A stretch of 64,000 nucleotides of DNA from a virus. Below are positions 46,809 to 54,519 of this stretch, in pieces. The position numbers were made by a program, and so were the translations under genes. The stretch is from the IMG/VR virus record IMGVR_UViG_3300001593_000005, positions 1-64,000 of that record; one strand, given 5' to 3'. Positions within the stretch are counted from its first letter, which is position 1. Every line of letters begins with the position of its first letter. The notes under the pieces are model-generated. The model made no database searches, was not told where the DNA came from, and saw nothing but the letters and a program-made list of their open reading frames with translations.

Positions 46809-47185
46809 TTTGGGCCGCCGCCCACGAGGCGGTTAGAAGCCTCCAGTCCCTTCTCGTCCAGGGCGGTGACGATGTCCAGGTCCGTCTCGTCCCGCATCCC
46901 CGGCGTCCACGGCAGGGCGAAGCGGGAACTGGAGGTCAGCAGCCTGCCCAGCACCGCGTCGAGGAGCGTGATGTTGTCCTCGACGAGGAGCTCCGCCGGG
47001 ACCGCCGGGACCTCCAGCATGACAGCCGAGTTGGCCGGGTCCGGCCCGCTCGTCGCGGGCTTCGCTGTCCCGTTCTCCCGCCGGAGCTTGTCACGGAGGA
47101 TGAGGTACCACTTCTGGTCCCCGCCGGTCAGTTCCGTGCGGATCTCCGCGTACTCGCCGTCGCCGAGATCGATCTTGTCTGGCAT
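46724..47185 (-). CDS. Tail assembly chaperone (G)
   Basis: 153 residues, ATG at 47185. N-terminus beta-like (KIDLGDGEYAEIRTELTGGD), centre helical, low-complexity Thr/Pro/Glu end. Position between tail tube and tape measure and the -1 frame extension identify it as the G-type chaperone that binds the tape measure during tail assembly. The low-complexity tail is what is read only when no frameshift occurs. Confidence 0.78.
   Translation of the reverse strand: MPDKIDLGDGEYAEIRTELTGGDQKWYLILRDKLRRENGTAKPATSGPDPANSAVMLEVPAVPAELLVEDNITLLDAVLGRLLTSSSRFALPWTPGMRDETDLDIVTALDEKGLEASNRLVGGGPKRNQSTPTSAPTSSTDASAPQPEQTPEP
46808..46814 (-). other. Slippery heptamer for -1 frameshift
   Basis: The minus-strand sequence C CCA AAA (+ strand TTTTGGG) lies in the correct phase (X XXY YYZ) of the chaperone frame, at codons 124-126, with the -1 frame open for 70 codons. 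Slippage would re-pair CCA and AAA tRNAs on CCC and AAA. Confidence 0.8.
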
Positions 47186-47213
47186 GTGCCTCCGGTGCTT
47201 TCCGGGAGAAAGG

Positions 47214-47243
47214 AAAACGCGCCCCGAGGTACCCGGACGCGCA
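47214..47243 (-). terminator. Intrinsic terminator after tail-tube gene
   Basis: Reading the minus strand, CGCGTCC pairs with GGGCGCG (one G-U) and is followed by TTTTCC. It lies between the tail-tube gene and the chaperone gene, so it likely lowers expression of tail assembly genes relative to the tube protein. Confidence 0.6.
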
Positions 47244-47271
47244 CGGATTAGACGTGATGGAATGGTTACGT

Positions 47272-48531
47272 TCAGTAACCGGGCACGGCGTTCACGAGCA
47301 CGAGCTGGCTCGGGGTCGTCCCACCGCTATTTCCCGCTCCCGTGCTGCTGGAAATGAAGGACCCCGAACTTTCGTATCCCCAGAAATTCTTCTGGGCGGT
47401 CAGGGCAGCCGACTCATAGCCGGTGAGCGTCGAGTTGATCGTGAGGGATGCCAGGCTCGCGCCGCTCCCGCCGTTGCTGGTCGTCCAGGTGAGGGCCGCC
47501 TGGTTGTTCGCCAGGAGGTTCGTCAGCTGACTCTCGTCAATGGCCGGCGCGATGGTCATCTTCCACGAGCCGTTGATCGGGCCCCGGCCGAAGAAATAAG
47601 GGTCCTGCACGCCGTCAGCGGTCGGGTCCGTATCGTTCTTCCTGGTCCACGTACCAGACCAGGCTGCGATCTGGTTCACCAGGCTGGACGCCTGACTGAC
47701 CGTGCTCTTCCACGACGGGTCCCCGGTGATGGGGGAGATGGTGCCGGACAGGGTGGACCCTGGCGCGACCTGCGTCCGGGACGTCAGCTTCGCTGTCCAG
47801 GTGAGCCACCCGTCCGATTTCGCGGAGATGGTGATCTCGTCCACGATCGAGTAGAGGAACTCGTCCGCGTAGTACGAGCCTGACCCGGCTGGGGTGTTGA
47901 CATGCCCGAGGGTGTGCGTCGGCGGCTGGCAGGACGCCGCGTACAGACCGGTGCCGCCCGTGTTGAGCAGGGCGAACGTGTGAGTGAACGGGGCGACGAC
48001 CGTGACGACGGCGACACTGGCGAGGTGGGAGAACCGCAGCGGGGTGCCGGCGTTCAGGACGATGCTCGTGGACGTGCTGCCGGTCCCGACGGTGACGATC
48101 TCCGCGTTGACGCCAGTATCAACCTGGACGTAGGTCCCTGCTGTGGCGGCAGTGCCGGTGGTGACCGGGATAGCTGCCGCACCAGCGGCCAGCGGTGACG
48201 CTGTCGACGTCCACGTCGGCGTCGACGCGGTGCCCACGGCGTAGTAGTCGCCGAACAGGTTGTACAGGAAATGCCCGATCGTGTCCGCGTACAGCGGCGA
48301 CTCAGGGATCGTGTGGGTTGCCCAGCGGGGACCCTGCTGCATGTTGTGCAGTTCCGCCATATCCCCCCACATCGAGTTGTCCTTCAGGGGGTTGACCTTG
48401 TTCTCCGGCTTGAAGACCCCGCACTTGACGGCAGTGAACGAGGTCGCCACCACGGCAGGGGACGGTTCCTTGCCGACGACGACGTACGCCGGGGCGACGG
48501 GGTACGGCGTGGTCGGCGGGCTGATCGTCAC
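47272..48531 (-). CDS. Tail tube (major tail) protein, copy A
   Basis: 419 residues from GTG at 48531, overlapping the upstream stop. Motifs NMQQGPRWATHTIPESPLYA, GHFLYNLFGDYYAVGTASTP and a repeated Ig-like C-terminal half are shared in order with copy B (49555-50730). Beta-rich, located just before the terminator, chaperone and tape measure, which is the standard tail-tube position. A Ser/Thr-rich insert (AAGAAAIPVTTGTAATAGT) may be an Ig-like decoration. Confidence 0.75.
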   Translation of the reverse strand: MTISPPTTPYPVAPAYVVVGKEPSPAVVATSFTAVKCGVFKPENKVNPLKDNSMWGDMAELHNMQQGPRWATHTIPESPLYADTIGHFLYNLFGDYYAVGTASTPTWTSTASPLAAGAAAIPVTTGTAATAGTYVQVDTGVNAEIVTVGTGSTSTSIVLNAGTPLRFSHLASVAVVTVVAPFTHTFALLNTGGTGLYAASCQPPTHTLGHVNTPAGSGSYYADEFLYSIVDEITISAKSDGWLTWTAKLTSRTQVAPGSTLSGTISPITGDPSWKSTVSQASSLVNQIAAWSGTWTRKNDTDPTADGVQDPYFFGRGPINGSWKMTIAPAIDESQLTNLLANNQAALTWTTSNGGSGASLASLTINSTLTGYESAALTAQKNFWGYESSGSFISSSTGAGNSGGTTPSQLVLVNAVPGY

Positions 48532-48827
48532 TTGGGCTCCTCGGTGGTCTGGGCGGGCACGGTGACGGAGGACACGGCGGGATCCGCGGTGCGTTTCGGG
48601 GAGCGGCCTGGCGGCTTCGTCTCGCCGCCTGGCTCACCGGGCGGTTCCGCAGCGGGGGGCGCGAGCAGGACGTGGTCCTCGTTGCCGGCGACGGGCAGCC
48701 AGTGCACGTCCGGGGGCTCCTCGAAATCGCGGATGTCACCGGGTTCCACATCGCCGGCCAGCTGGCCCGCTGTGTCGCGCAGGACCGGGTACCTGCCGCT
48801 GGGGCCGGTATAGAAGTGGTCGGGCAC
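48528..48827 (-). CDS. Small protein upstream of tail tube gene
   Basis: 99 residues from GTG at 48827 with TGGAGG. N-terminus PDHFYTGPSGRYPVLRDTAG then DIRDFEEPPDVHWLPVAGNE; C-terminus low-complexity (PPGEPGGETKPPGRSPKRT). It is coupled to the tail tube gene by a GTGA overlap and may be a minor structural or neck component. Confidence 0.58.
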   Translation of the reverse strand: MPDHFYTGPSGRYPVLRDTAGQLAGDVEPGDIRDFEEPPDVHWLPVAGNEDHVLLAPPAAEPPGEPGGETKPPGRSPKRTADPAVSSVTVPAQTTEEPK

Positions 48828-48867
48828 AGTGCCTCCAGAAGGGCGCAGCGAGGAGAGAGGTGGGACG

Positions 48868-49161
48868 ATGGCGGCCATGAGGCGCCATCCGCGATGGATC
48901 AGGACCACTGCCGCGCCCGGACTCCCGCGCGAGTCATGGGTGCAGGTCGATGAAGGCGAGTACGCCGAGCAGGTACAGGTGCTGGCCTCACGCCCGGCCG
49001 CGCTGAAGATCGGCCGTGTCCGCTGGCGGCACCGGCTCCTGTGGGCGGCGCAGGGGCTCCCGGCGCGGGCGTGGCGCCGGCTGCGGTCTGCCGCGTGGCG
49101 TGCGATGCACTGGCGGCATGACGGCGTTGCGGACGGCTTCGGGTGGGAGGACTACGAGTGA
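48868..49161 (+). CDS. Small basic plus-strand protein
   Basis: 97 residues from ATG at 48868 (GAGGAGAGAGG upstream), 40 bases from the divergent minus-strand start. Arg/Trp-rich (VRWRHRLLWAAQGLPARAWR, SAAWRAMHWRHDGVADGFGW) with a beta start. GTGA overlap with the next gene. Unknown. Confidence 0.58.
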   Translation: MAAMRRHPRWIRTTAAPGLPRESWVQVDEGEYAEQVQVLASRPAALKIGRVRWRHRLLWAAQGLPARAWRRLRSAAWRAMHWRHDGVADGFGWEDYE

Positions 49162-49583
49162 GCGGTGAGCAGGACCCTGCCGCGTGGCTGCGACAGCAGA
49201 TCGAGGCCGACGCCGGCTGGACGGCCCCCCCGCCGCAACGGCTGCAGCAGGCGCTCAGCAGGGGCGAGCTGAGCATCAATGACGTGCGCTGGGTTCCGTT
49301 CTCATCCGCGCTGATGGCCGCTGACCGTGAGGCGAAGCTGGCCATCCTGGGCGAGCTGGCCGCCGCGAAGGCGAGACGTGATGCCGAGCGGGACGACTAT
49401 TCCCGGTGGATTGCCGGCGAGACCCGGGGGGAGCGGCCCCGGTTCCCCGGACCTGCGCCTGAGGTCATCGCGGGACTGGAACGTGCGGTCTGCCTGCTCG
49501 CCACGGGGTACCGGCATCGTGAGGGGTACGCGGAACACTGGGGCACCACGGACATCAGTAACTCTGGTTCCAGTAGTTACTGA
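49158..49583 (+). CDS. DUF6221-like protein
   Basis: 141 residues from GTG at 49158. The layout matches DUF6221: WLRQQIEADAGW at the start, a helix LAILGELAAAKARRDAERDD, and a C-terminal AVCLLATGYRHREGYAEHW (the usual LALPYADHPxYxxEW box). These are widespread small actinobacterial proteins of unknown function. Its end overlaps the convergent tail-tube copy B by 29 bases. Confidence 0.66.
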   Translation: MSGEQDPAAWLRQQIEADAGWTAPPPQRLQQALSRGELSINDVRWVPFSSALMAADREAKLAILGELAAAKARRDAERDDYSRWIAGETRGERPRFPGPAPEVIAGLERAVCLLATGYRHREGYAEHWGTTDISNSGSSSY

Positions 49584-50730
49584 GGATCACGCTGCTGACC
49601 CCGTACTCGCTGGAGTCCGTCAGGTTCGCGATGCCGGACAGCCTGTACTCGGCGGTGACGTAATCCTCTTCGAGGCTCACGCTGCCCTGCGTCCACCCGG
49701 ACCGGGAGAGGGTGACTGTGATCGAGCAGCCGCCTTGCAGGGCCGGCTGGGCGAGCGTCCACACCGCCGGCTCCTGGATCGCCTCCCGGTACAGGTTCAG
49801 GTCCGCCGCCGTGTCGAAGATGGCCTTGTATGACCCTGCGGTCCGCAGCGGCCCGGCGCCGATGAACAGGGGGGCCTGCTGGCCGTTGCAGCACGGGAAG
49901 ATGCCGAGCTCGCGTGTCAGGGGCAGGTCAAGGGAGATGCCCCGGGCCGAGGTGCCGCCTGCGGTGGTGATGCCCCATCCCCATCCGGCGGGAGGCTGGG
50001 CGGCGGTCTGCTCCTCCGCGGACGTCGCGACGGCGACGGGCGGCATGCCGTTCCAGGTGGAGACGAGCCGGGCGTACCCGCTCTGCTGGACCTGGAGGCG
50101 GACGCTGCCGAGGATGCAGCCGGGCCAGCCGAGCTGATCCACCCCGTCATCCGTAGTCAGCGAGTACGACGGCCAGATCGTCGGAGGGCCGTAGACACGG
50201 TCCTGCTGGAACAGGTGGGTGGCCTGGGACTGCGCGGGGTCGCCTTCGCCGTGGCCGTACAGCAGGGCAGTCGTGAGCGGGACGAGGTAAGGCCCGGTCC
50301 CGGCCGGGGTTCCGGCCAGCGCGTACTCCAGCATGGCGCCTGTGCCGAGCATCAGGACCGAACCGGCGGGAGGCGCCGCGGCGAGGCTGACAGCGTTCAT
50401 CCCCGCTGATGCCTGCGCCGCGAACGTCGTCACGGTACCGGCCGTGAACTGGTCAGTACCGATCATCGCCCGGTACAGCCACCCGGCCCAGTCCGGGTAA
50501 GCCTGGGTTGTTATCGTCCAGTCTGACCAGTACGGGCCCTGCTGGATGTCCTGCGTATCAGTGTCGGTGCCCATCAGGGAACGGTCGGTGAGCTGGGTGA
50601 TCGCGGACCGGTACCGGGTGCCGGTGCTGAACGGGACAGTGAACGAGGGGGCAACGTAGACGGCGTCCGAGGATTCGGCGGCGATGCCGAGCCTGGCGGT
50701 GGCGGACAGGACCGAGTACGTCACCGGCAC
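49555..50730 (-). CDS. Tail tube-like protein, copy B
   Basis: 391 residues, GTG start. It shares a segment with copy A: DIQQGPYWSDWTITTQAYPD, AGWLYRAMIGTDQFTAGTVT, and a beta-rich Ig-like second half (SGYARLVSTWNGMPPVAVAT, ITVTLSRSGWTQGSVSLEED). Head-proximal to copy A in the late order. Either tube and tail-terminator/second tube protein, or a duplicated tube with separate roles. Confidence 0.68.
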   Translation of the reverse strand: MPVTYSVLSATARLGIAAESSDAVYVAPSFTVPFSTGTRYRSAITQLTDRSLMGTDTDTQDIQQGPYWSDWTITTQAYPDWAGWLYRAMIGTDQFTAGTVTTFAAQASAGMNAVSLAAAPPAGSVLMLGTGAMLEYALAGTPAGTGPYLVPLTTALLYGHGEGDPAQSQATHLFQQDRVYGPPTIWPSYSLTTDDGVDQLGWPGCILGSVRLQVQQSGYARLVSTWNGMPPVAVATSAEEQTAAQPPAGWGWGITTAGGTSARGISLDLPLTRELGIFPCCNGQQAPLFIGAGPLRTAGSYKAIFDTAADLNLYREAIQEPAVWTLAQPALQGGCSITVTLSRSGWTQGSVSLEEDYVTAEYRLSGIANLTDSSEYGVSSVILSNYWNQSY

Positions 50731-50752
50731 CCCTAGCTGGGATGATGGCGGG

Positions 50753-50992
50753 ATGGGTAACGGTGACCTGATAGCGCAGACGCGACAGCAGTACGAGGCA
50801 GCGGCCGAAGCAGGCTGGCAGCGGCTCCGCCTGGCCGGCGGCTGGCTGTGGACCCGGCTGGCACCTCAGCCGCCGGCTGACGGCGGACTCCTCGCGCCGG
50901 GCGGGGTGCTGATCGGCGTTGCGGCCGGCGGCATCATCAGCGCGACGCGGGCTTGGCTCGGCGCGAGGCGCGGAGCCTGGCGGGATGAGTAA
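50753..50992 (+). CDS. Small plus-strand membrane-like protein
   Basis: 79 residues from ATG at 50753. Helical start (QTRQQYEAAAEAGWQRLRLA) then a Gly/Ala-rich hydrophobic segment (LLAPGGVLIGVAAGGIISAT) that may insert in a membrane, and a basic end. First of four overlapping plus-strand genes. Confidence 0.5.
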   Translation: MGNGDLIAQTRQQYEAAAEAGWQRLRLAGGWLWTRLAPQPPADGGLLAPGGVLIGVAAGGIISATRAWLGARRGAWRDE

Positions 50993-51413
50993 CGAGCCGC
51001 CGTCACTGGCCATGCCGGGCGTGGTGATGACGGACTGGCTGGGTCAGGCGTACGGCGTCGGCGACACGGTGCTGTACCCGGCGATGTCCGGACGGTCACC
51101 GCAGATCGTGATGGGCGCCGTGACCGACATCGGCGTCTGGTACCGGGGCGACGACTACGACTGGGTCCGCGCCGGGAACGACGCGGAACTGTCCGGCCGC
51201 AGTCAGGTGCAGACCAGGGTCATGATCACCCCGGAGCGGACAAGCCGCTGGCAGCAGCATTACAGCGGGCCGGACGGCAGCGGCGAGCACGCCGCGATCG
51301 GCTTCGTGTACAAGGAACCGCAGCATCCGGTCACCTTGACAATCACCGGCAACATCACGAAGTGGCCTGGGGACCAGGATCTCCCTGCCGGCGGAAAGGG
51401 AAGGATCCTCTGA
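50985..51413 (+). CDS. Hypothetical protein
   Basis: 142 residues from ATG at 50985, overlapping the previous stop. Beta-rich with a possible SH3-like core (AYGVGDTVLYPAMSGRSPQI, GAVTDIGVWYRGDDYDWVRA) and a segment of short strands at the end (HPVTLTITGNITKWPGD). Coupled to the next gene by TGATG. No family recognised. Confidence 0.6.
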   Translation: MSNEPPSLAMPGVVMTDWLGQAYGVGDTVLYPAMSGRSPQIVMGAVTDIGVWYRGDDYDWVRAGNDAELSGRSQVQTRVMITPERTSRWQQHYSGPDGSGEHAAIGFVYKEPQHPVTLTITGNITKWPGDQDLPAGGKGRIL

Positions 51414-51715
51414 TGCCTGGCGTGCTCCATGACCAGCTGGCCGGTTACGCACGCCGCTCAGTTGAGCGGCACAGCGAATGGGACGGCCCGCATGCTTTCG
51501 AGATCCTGTGCCGTGAGGACGGCGAGATCATCCCGAGGGTGTACGCGTGCATCATGACGGACGTCTCGCCGCAGCAGTACCCCGCCCTCATGCGGGACAT
51601 GGTGTACGAGTGGATCCGGGACCACCCCGGCGAGCCCCCTTACGCCTTCGCCCTCTCCTCCGAGGGCTATGCAGCGGCAGAGCCCCCCCCCCGCTGCCCC
51701 GCAGGCCGAACGTGA
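51413..51715 (+). CDS. Hypothetical protein, first half of a poly-C-split frame
   Basis: 100 residues, ATG start. Well-formed body (VERHSEWDGPHAFEILCRED, YPALMRDMVYEWIRDHPGEP, YAFALSSEGYAAA) then an abrupt PPPRCPAGRT end after a run of ten C. With nine C the frame would continue into 51669-51980, giving one 188-residue protein. The last eight residues therefore look like an out-of-frame tail. Confidence 0.55.
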   Translation: MPGVLHDQLAGYARRSVERHSEWDGPHAFEILCREDGEIIPRVYACIMTDVSPQQYPALMRDMVYEWIRDHPGEPPYAFALSSEGYAAAEPPPRCPAGRT

Positions 51716-51980
51716 CGCATACTGGCAGGCTGCCCGGACACCGTGCGGGTTCCGTGACCTCCCCGGCACCCGGGAAGAGTTCGCGACCTGGGTCGTGGAC
51801 GTCCACGGCCGGGGCTGGCGGGCCGGGCATTACCGTGACGATCCCGCCATCATCAGCGAGAGCAAGCACGCACCCGGGACCCTCCCCGCGACCGCGATGA
51901 TCAAGGGGTTGCAGAAAGTCGCCTACGCGACCGGGATGAGCGAGTACGGGCTGCACGGACCGCGGGGCCAGTGGAACTGA
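51669..51980 (+). CDS. Hypothetical protein, second half of a poly-C-split frame
   Basis: 103 codons from ATG 51669, overlapping the previous gene by 47 bases. The first residues (MQRQSPPPA) are encoded by the poly-C tract; the real body starts at PQAERDAYWQAARTPCGFRD and continues VVDVHGRGWRAGHYRDDPA and KGLQKVAYATGMSEYGLHG. No clear own ribosome binding site, which favours origin as part of a longer protein. Confidence 0.5.
   Translation: MQRQSPPPAAPQAERDAYWQAARTPCGFRDLPGTREEFATWVVDVHGRGWRAGHYRDDPAIISESKHAPGTLPATAMIKGLQKVAYATGMSEYGLHGPRGQWN
51683..51692 (+). repeat. Run of ten C joining two overlapping frames
   Basis: C10 sits where the frame 51413-51715 would have to shift by +1 to enter 51669-51980. 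Loss of one C fuses the frames. It could be a phase-variable tract, a site of polymerase slippage or a sequencing error. Confidence 0.8.
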
Positions 51981-52002
51981 CCAGGCCGGCTAGCTATCGT
52001 CC

Positions 52003-52521
52003 CTAGTTGCTGGCCTCGTAGTCGTCAATGGTGTAGGTCATGACGCCGCGGATCTCTTTCGCCGCCAGGATGGTCGCGTCCGCCGGCTCCTGTGCCCAGG
52101 TGATGTCCGGCTGCCCGCCCGAAGGCGCGACCGCAGCACTCAGGAACCGGCCTCCGTGGGACTTGTCGCCGAGGGGTCCCGCTACCCGCTGCCGCAGCAG
52201 CTCCACCGCCGCGTCAAGGTCAGCCTGTGTCTCCGCTGCGATGCTCGACGAGCCCGGGCTTGACCGCAGGACGGGCCACCGGATGTCGAGCCGCATCTCG
52301 TAGCGGGGCCGGGTCCGCTGGTTCGCGGGCCGGATGTTCTTCCATCCCGGTTCGCGGGTGACGTAGATCGCTGCCTGCTGGGTCCGGGTCGCTGCCGCGT
52401 TCGTGTAGGCGGCGATGATCAGCCACGGGCCCCCGGCAGTGGACGGCAGGAACGGGAGGGAGTCACCTGAGGTGGTGTTCAGCCACGCTGTCTCGCGGGC
52501 AACGGCTGTGGCAGTGGACAC
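52003..52521 (-). CDS. Tail terminator-like minor tail protein
   Basis: 172 residues, GTG start. Beta-rich with MRLDIRWPVLRSSPGSSS and helices (IAAETQADLDAAVELLRQRV), ending in EIRGVMTYTIDDYEAS. The general layout and position between connectors and tail tube fit a tail terminator (gpU/gp17-like). No decisive motif, so a moderate call. Confidence 0.55.
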   Translation of the reverse strand: MSTATAVARETAWLNTTSGDSLPFLPSTAGGPWLIIAAYTNAAATRTQQAAIYVTREPGWKNIRPANQRTRPRYEMRLDIRWPVLRSSPGSSSIAAETQADLDAAVELLRQRVAGPLGDKSHGGRFLSAAVAPSGGQPDITWAQEPADATILAAKEIRGVMTYTIDDYEASN

Positions 52522-52540
52522 GTGAACGCCCCCGTCCCGG

Positions 52541-52645
52541 TCAGCGCCTGTGCTTCCTCGCCGCCGTCTTCTTCGGCTTGGCTGCCTTCACTGTCTTCAC
52601 CGTGGCCTTGCGTACCTTGCCGCGTGCACGGCGTGCCGTCGCCAT
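52541..52645 (-). CDS. 34-residue lysine/arginine/alanine-rich basic protein
   Basis: ATG at 52645, stop at 52541. The peptide is MATARRARGKVRKATVKTVK followed by further KAAKPKK-type repeats. It resembles the histone H1-like low-complexity tails of DNA-condensing proteins. Small basic virion or nucleoid-binding peptides are known in phages. The role here is unproven. Confidence 0.5.
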   Translation of the reverse strand: MATARRARGKVRKATVKTVKAAKPKKTAARKHRR

Positions 52646-52688
52646 GACCGGCCACCCCTCTCACCGGGCGGATGCCTAGGATGGCGGG

Positions 52689-53183
52689 ATGGGACTGACC
52701 CGGAGCGAGAGAGATGCGGGACTGCAGGCCCTGTATGACCAGGTCCCTGCGATCCCGGACTGTGACGGCAGCTGCTGGACGACGTGCGGGCCGATCGAGA
52801 TGTCGGACCGGGAACGGCAGCGGATCCGGGAGGCCGGGTTGCGGATCACCCCGTACCGGGAGGCGCTCGCCACCGGCGGGAAGTTCACGTGCGACGCCCT
52901 CTCCAGCGGGAAGGAGTGCGCAGTCTACAGGCCGCTGATCTGCCGGCTGTGGGGGGCGTCGGAGGGCTTGCGGTGCGTGTACGGGTGCGTCCCCGAGGGC
53001 GGCTGGCTTCCCGATGCCGAGATGTTCCGGCTCCTCGCCGAGGCGGCCCGGGTCGGCGGCGGGCCGCCGATGCGGATCCCGGGCGACGCGGAGATCCGCC
53101 GTATCGCTGGACGCGCCCAGGCCCTGGACGAGGCGATCGCCGCCCGTGCTGTCCCGGCCGCGTTCCGGCGCCGCAGTGAGTGA
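52689..53183 (+). CDS. YkgJ-like Cys-cluster protein
   Basis: 164 residues from ATG at 52689. Cys order fits the YkgJ/Fe-S-like cluster family: DCDGSCWTTCGPIEM, then FTCDALSSGKECAVYRPLIC, then RLWGASEGLRCVYGCVPEGG. The family often has C-x2-4-C...C...C and is suspected of binding zinc or iron-sulfur. Located in a plus-strand insert of the late region. Function unknown. Confidence 0.68.
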   Translation: MGLTRSERDAGLQALYDQVPAIPDCDGSCWTTCGPIEMSDRERQRIREAGLRITPYREALATGGKFTCDALSSGKECAVYRPLICRLWGASEGLRCVYGCVPEGGWLPDAEMFRLLAEAARVGGGPPMRIPGDAEIRRIAGRAQALDEAIAARAVPAAFRRRSE

Positions 53184-53541
53184 CATCGCGGCGAGGGGCG
53201 GGCTGCCGGCGGTCCAGGACACCGCCGGGTACGGGCAGCTGCTCGGCCAGTACCTCGAGGTGCGTTCGGTATCGCAGGATTTCCAGGCGGCCCGCCCGGC
53301 GATGGTGATCACCGGGGCGCTGCGGCCCGCCGCCGGCGTGGACGATGCGGGGGCGGTGCGCCGGTCGTTCCTGGACAGCCTCGATGCGGTCCTGGCGATC
53401 CTCGCTGAGGCCGGGGCACGGCATTACCATCATCCGGAGCTCATCATGCACGGCCAGGCCCTGGTGGACCCGGGACCAGACGGGGAGTTCACGGGGCTGG
53501 AGTGCCTGATCCGGATCAGCCTCTACCGGGAGACCACGTGA
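53176..53541 (+). CDS. Hypothetical protein
   Basis: 121 residues from GTG at 53176. Helical core (VRRSFLDSLDAVLAILAEAG) followed by ARHYHHPELIMHGQALVDPG, His-rich, and a beta end (GLECLIRISLYRETT). GTGA overlap with the next gene. No family recognised. Confidence 0.6.
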   Translation: MSDIAARGGLPAVQDTAGYGQLLGQYLEVRSVSQDFQAARPAMVITGALRPAAGVDDAGAVRRSFLDSLDAVLAILAEAGARHYHHPELIMHGQALVDPGPDGEFTGLECLIRISLYRETT

Positions 53542-53969
53542 TCCCGGAGCTGGCGCCGGGCGAGGATGAGGAGGCGGAGTTCGCCCGGTATGCCGCCGAG
53601 CTGCCCGGCCCGTCGTGCCTGGACGCCTATGAGCTGCTGGTGACGGACGGGCGGCGGCGCATGCTGCGGCTGCGGAGGCTGGCGGGCAGCTGGGAGGCGG
53701 TCGGGGCGGCGCTGGAGGGTGCGCTGAGGCAGCTGGACCGGGAACTGCGGCATGAGGTGCCGGACTGGCCCGGCCTCACCTGGAGATTAGGGCCGCATCC
53801 ACTGGGCGAGGGCCTTCAGCGCGTCGTTATACAGGACGTCAGGGTCATGCGGAGTGCCGACCGGCTGGAGCTCACGGGCGATGATGGAGGCGGTCATGTA
53901 CTTCCCGGCCCGGACAAGATCCGCGGGATAAGGTGCGTACCCGCCGCCGTAGGTGACCCTGGCCAGTGA
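53538..53969 (+). CDS. Hypothetical protein with antisense-overlapping 3' end
   Basis: 143 codons from GTG at 53538. The first ~85 residues are helical and acidic (GEDEEAEFARYAAELPGP, RRLAGSWEAVGAALEGALRQ). From 53787 on the frame runs antisense to the connector gene, so the final ~60 residues may be functional only as non-coding read-through. No stop exists in the unique part. Confidence 0.5.
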   Translation: MIPELAPGEDEEAEFARYAAELPGPSCLDAYELLVTDGRRRMLRLRRLAGSWEAVGAALEGALRQLDRELRHEVPDWPGLTWRLGPHPLGEGLQRVVIQDVRVMRSADRLELTGDDGGGHVLPGPDKIRGIRCVPAAVGDPGQ

Positions 53970-54446
53970 CCCGATGGGGATGTACTGGCCCAGCTGGAAC
54001 CACACATGCCCGGAGTCTGTCTCGGGGCCGGTGTAGTTCGCTGCGGTCAGGTCCGTGGATCCGCCGTAGGACCGGACGATGGTGATGCTGACGCTGCCGT
54101 AGGCCCACAGGTCGGGGTAGCGGGGTGCGTACTCGTTCAGCCACAGGTGCCTCACGAGGGTGGAGGCGCCGAGGGCCTGGGCGTAGGAGCGGCCGAGAGT
54201 GCCCTGCAGGTCCATCGGCAGGTTCGCGGCGTCCTGGTACTCGTCAGGGTCCATGCCCTCGCACCGGTGGGTCTCGGTGAGGGCGGTGAAGGGTGCGAGG
54301 CGGCGTCCGCATCCGGATTCGCACTGCCGGGTGGCCTCGGCGAGCATGTCGGCGAGGGCACCAGGCTTGACCTGGGCGGCGAGGTCCCCGAACGGTCCTT
54401 CGGTGAACTGGGCGGCGGTGCACAGGGGGGCAGGACAGTCCGCCAT
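53787..54446 (-). CDS. Head-tail connector/adaptor protein
   Basis: 219 residues, ATG start. Contains LADMLAEATRQCESGCGRRL, TETHRCEGMDPDEYQDAANL, VRHLWLNEYAPRYPDLWAYG, then a beta segment (VSITIVRSYGGSTDLT) and a C-terminal helix with alpha/beta pattern (KYMTASIIARELQP). Size and composition match head-completion adaptors (gp6/gp15-like) of actinophages. Position fits the capsid-to-tail order. Confidence 0.7.
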   Translation of the reverse strand: MADCPAPLCTAAQFTEGPFGDLAAQVKPGALADMLAEATRQCESGCGRRLAPFTALTETHRCEGMDPDEYQDAANLPMDLQGTLGRSYAQALGASTLVRHLWLNEYAPRYPDLWAYGSVSITIVRSYGGSTDLTAANYTGPETDSGHVWFQLGQYIPIGSLARVTYGGGYAPYPADLVRAGKYMTASIIARELQPVGTPHDPDVLYNDALKALAQWMRP

Positions 54447-54519
54447 CGTGACCCCCTGTCACGGTATGGTCACGACTGCGGGGTAAGCGTGCATGCGGCA
54501 GCGGCCACGCCATAACCTG

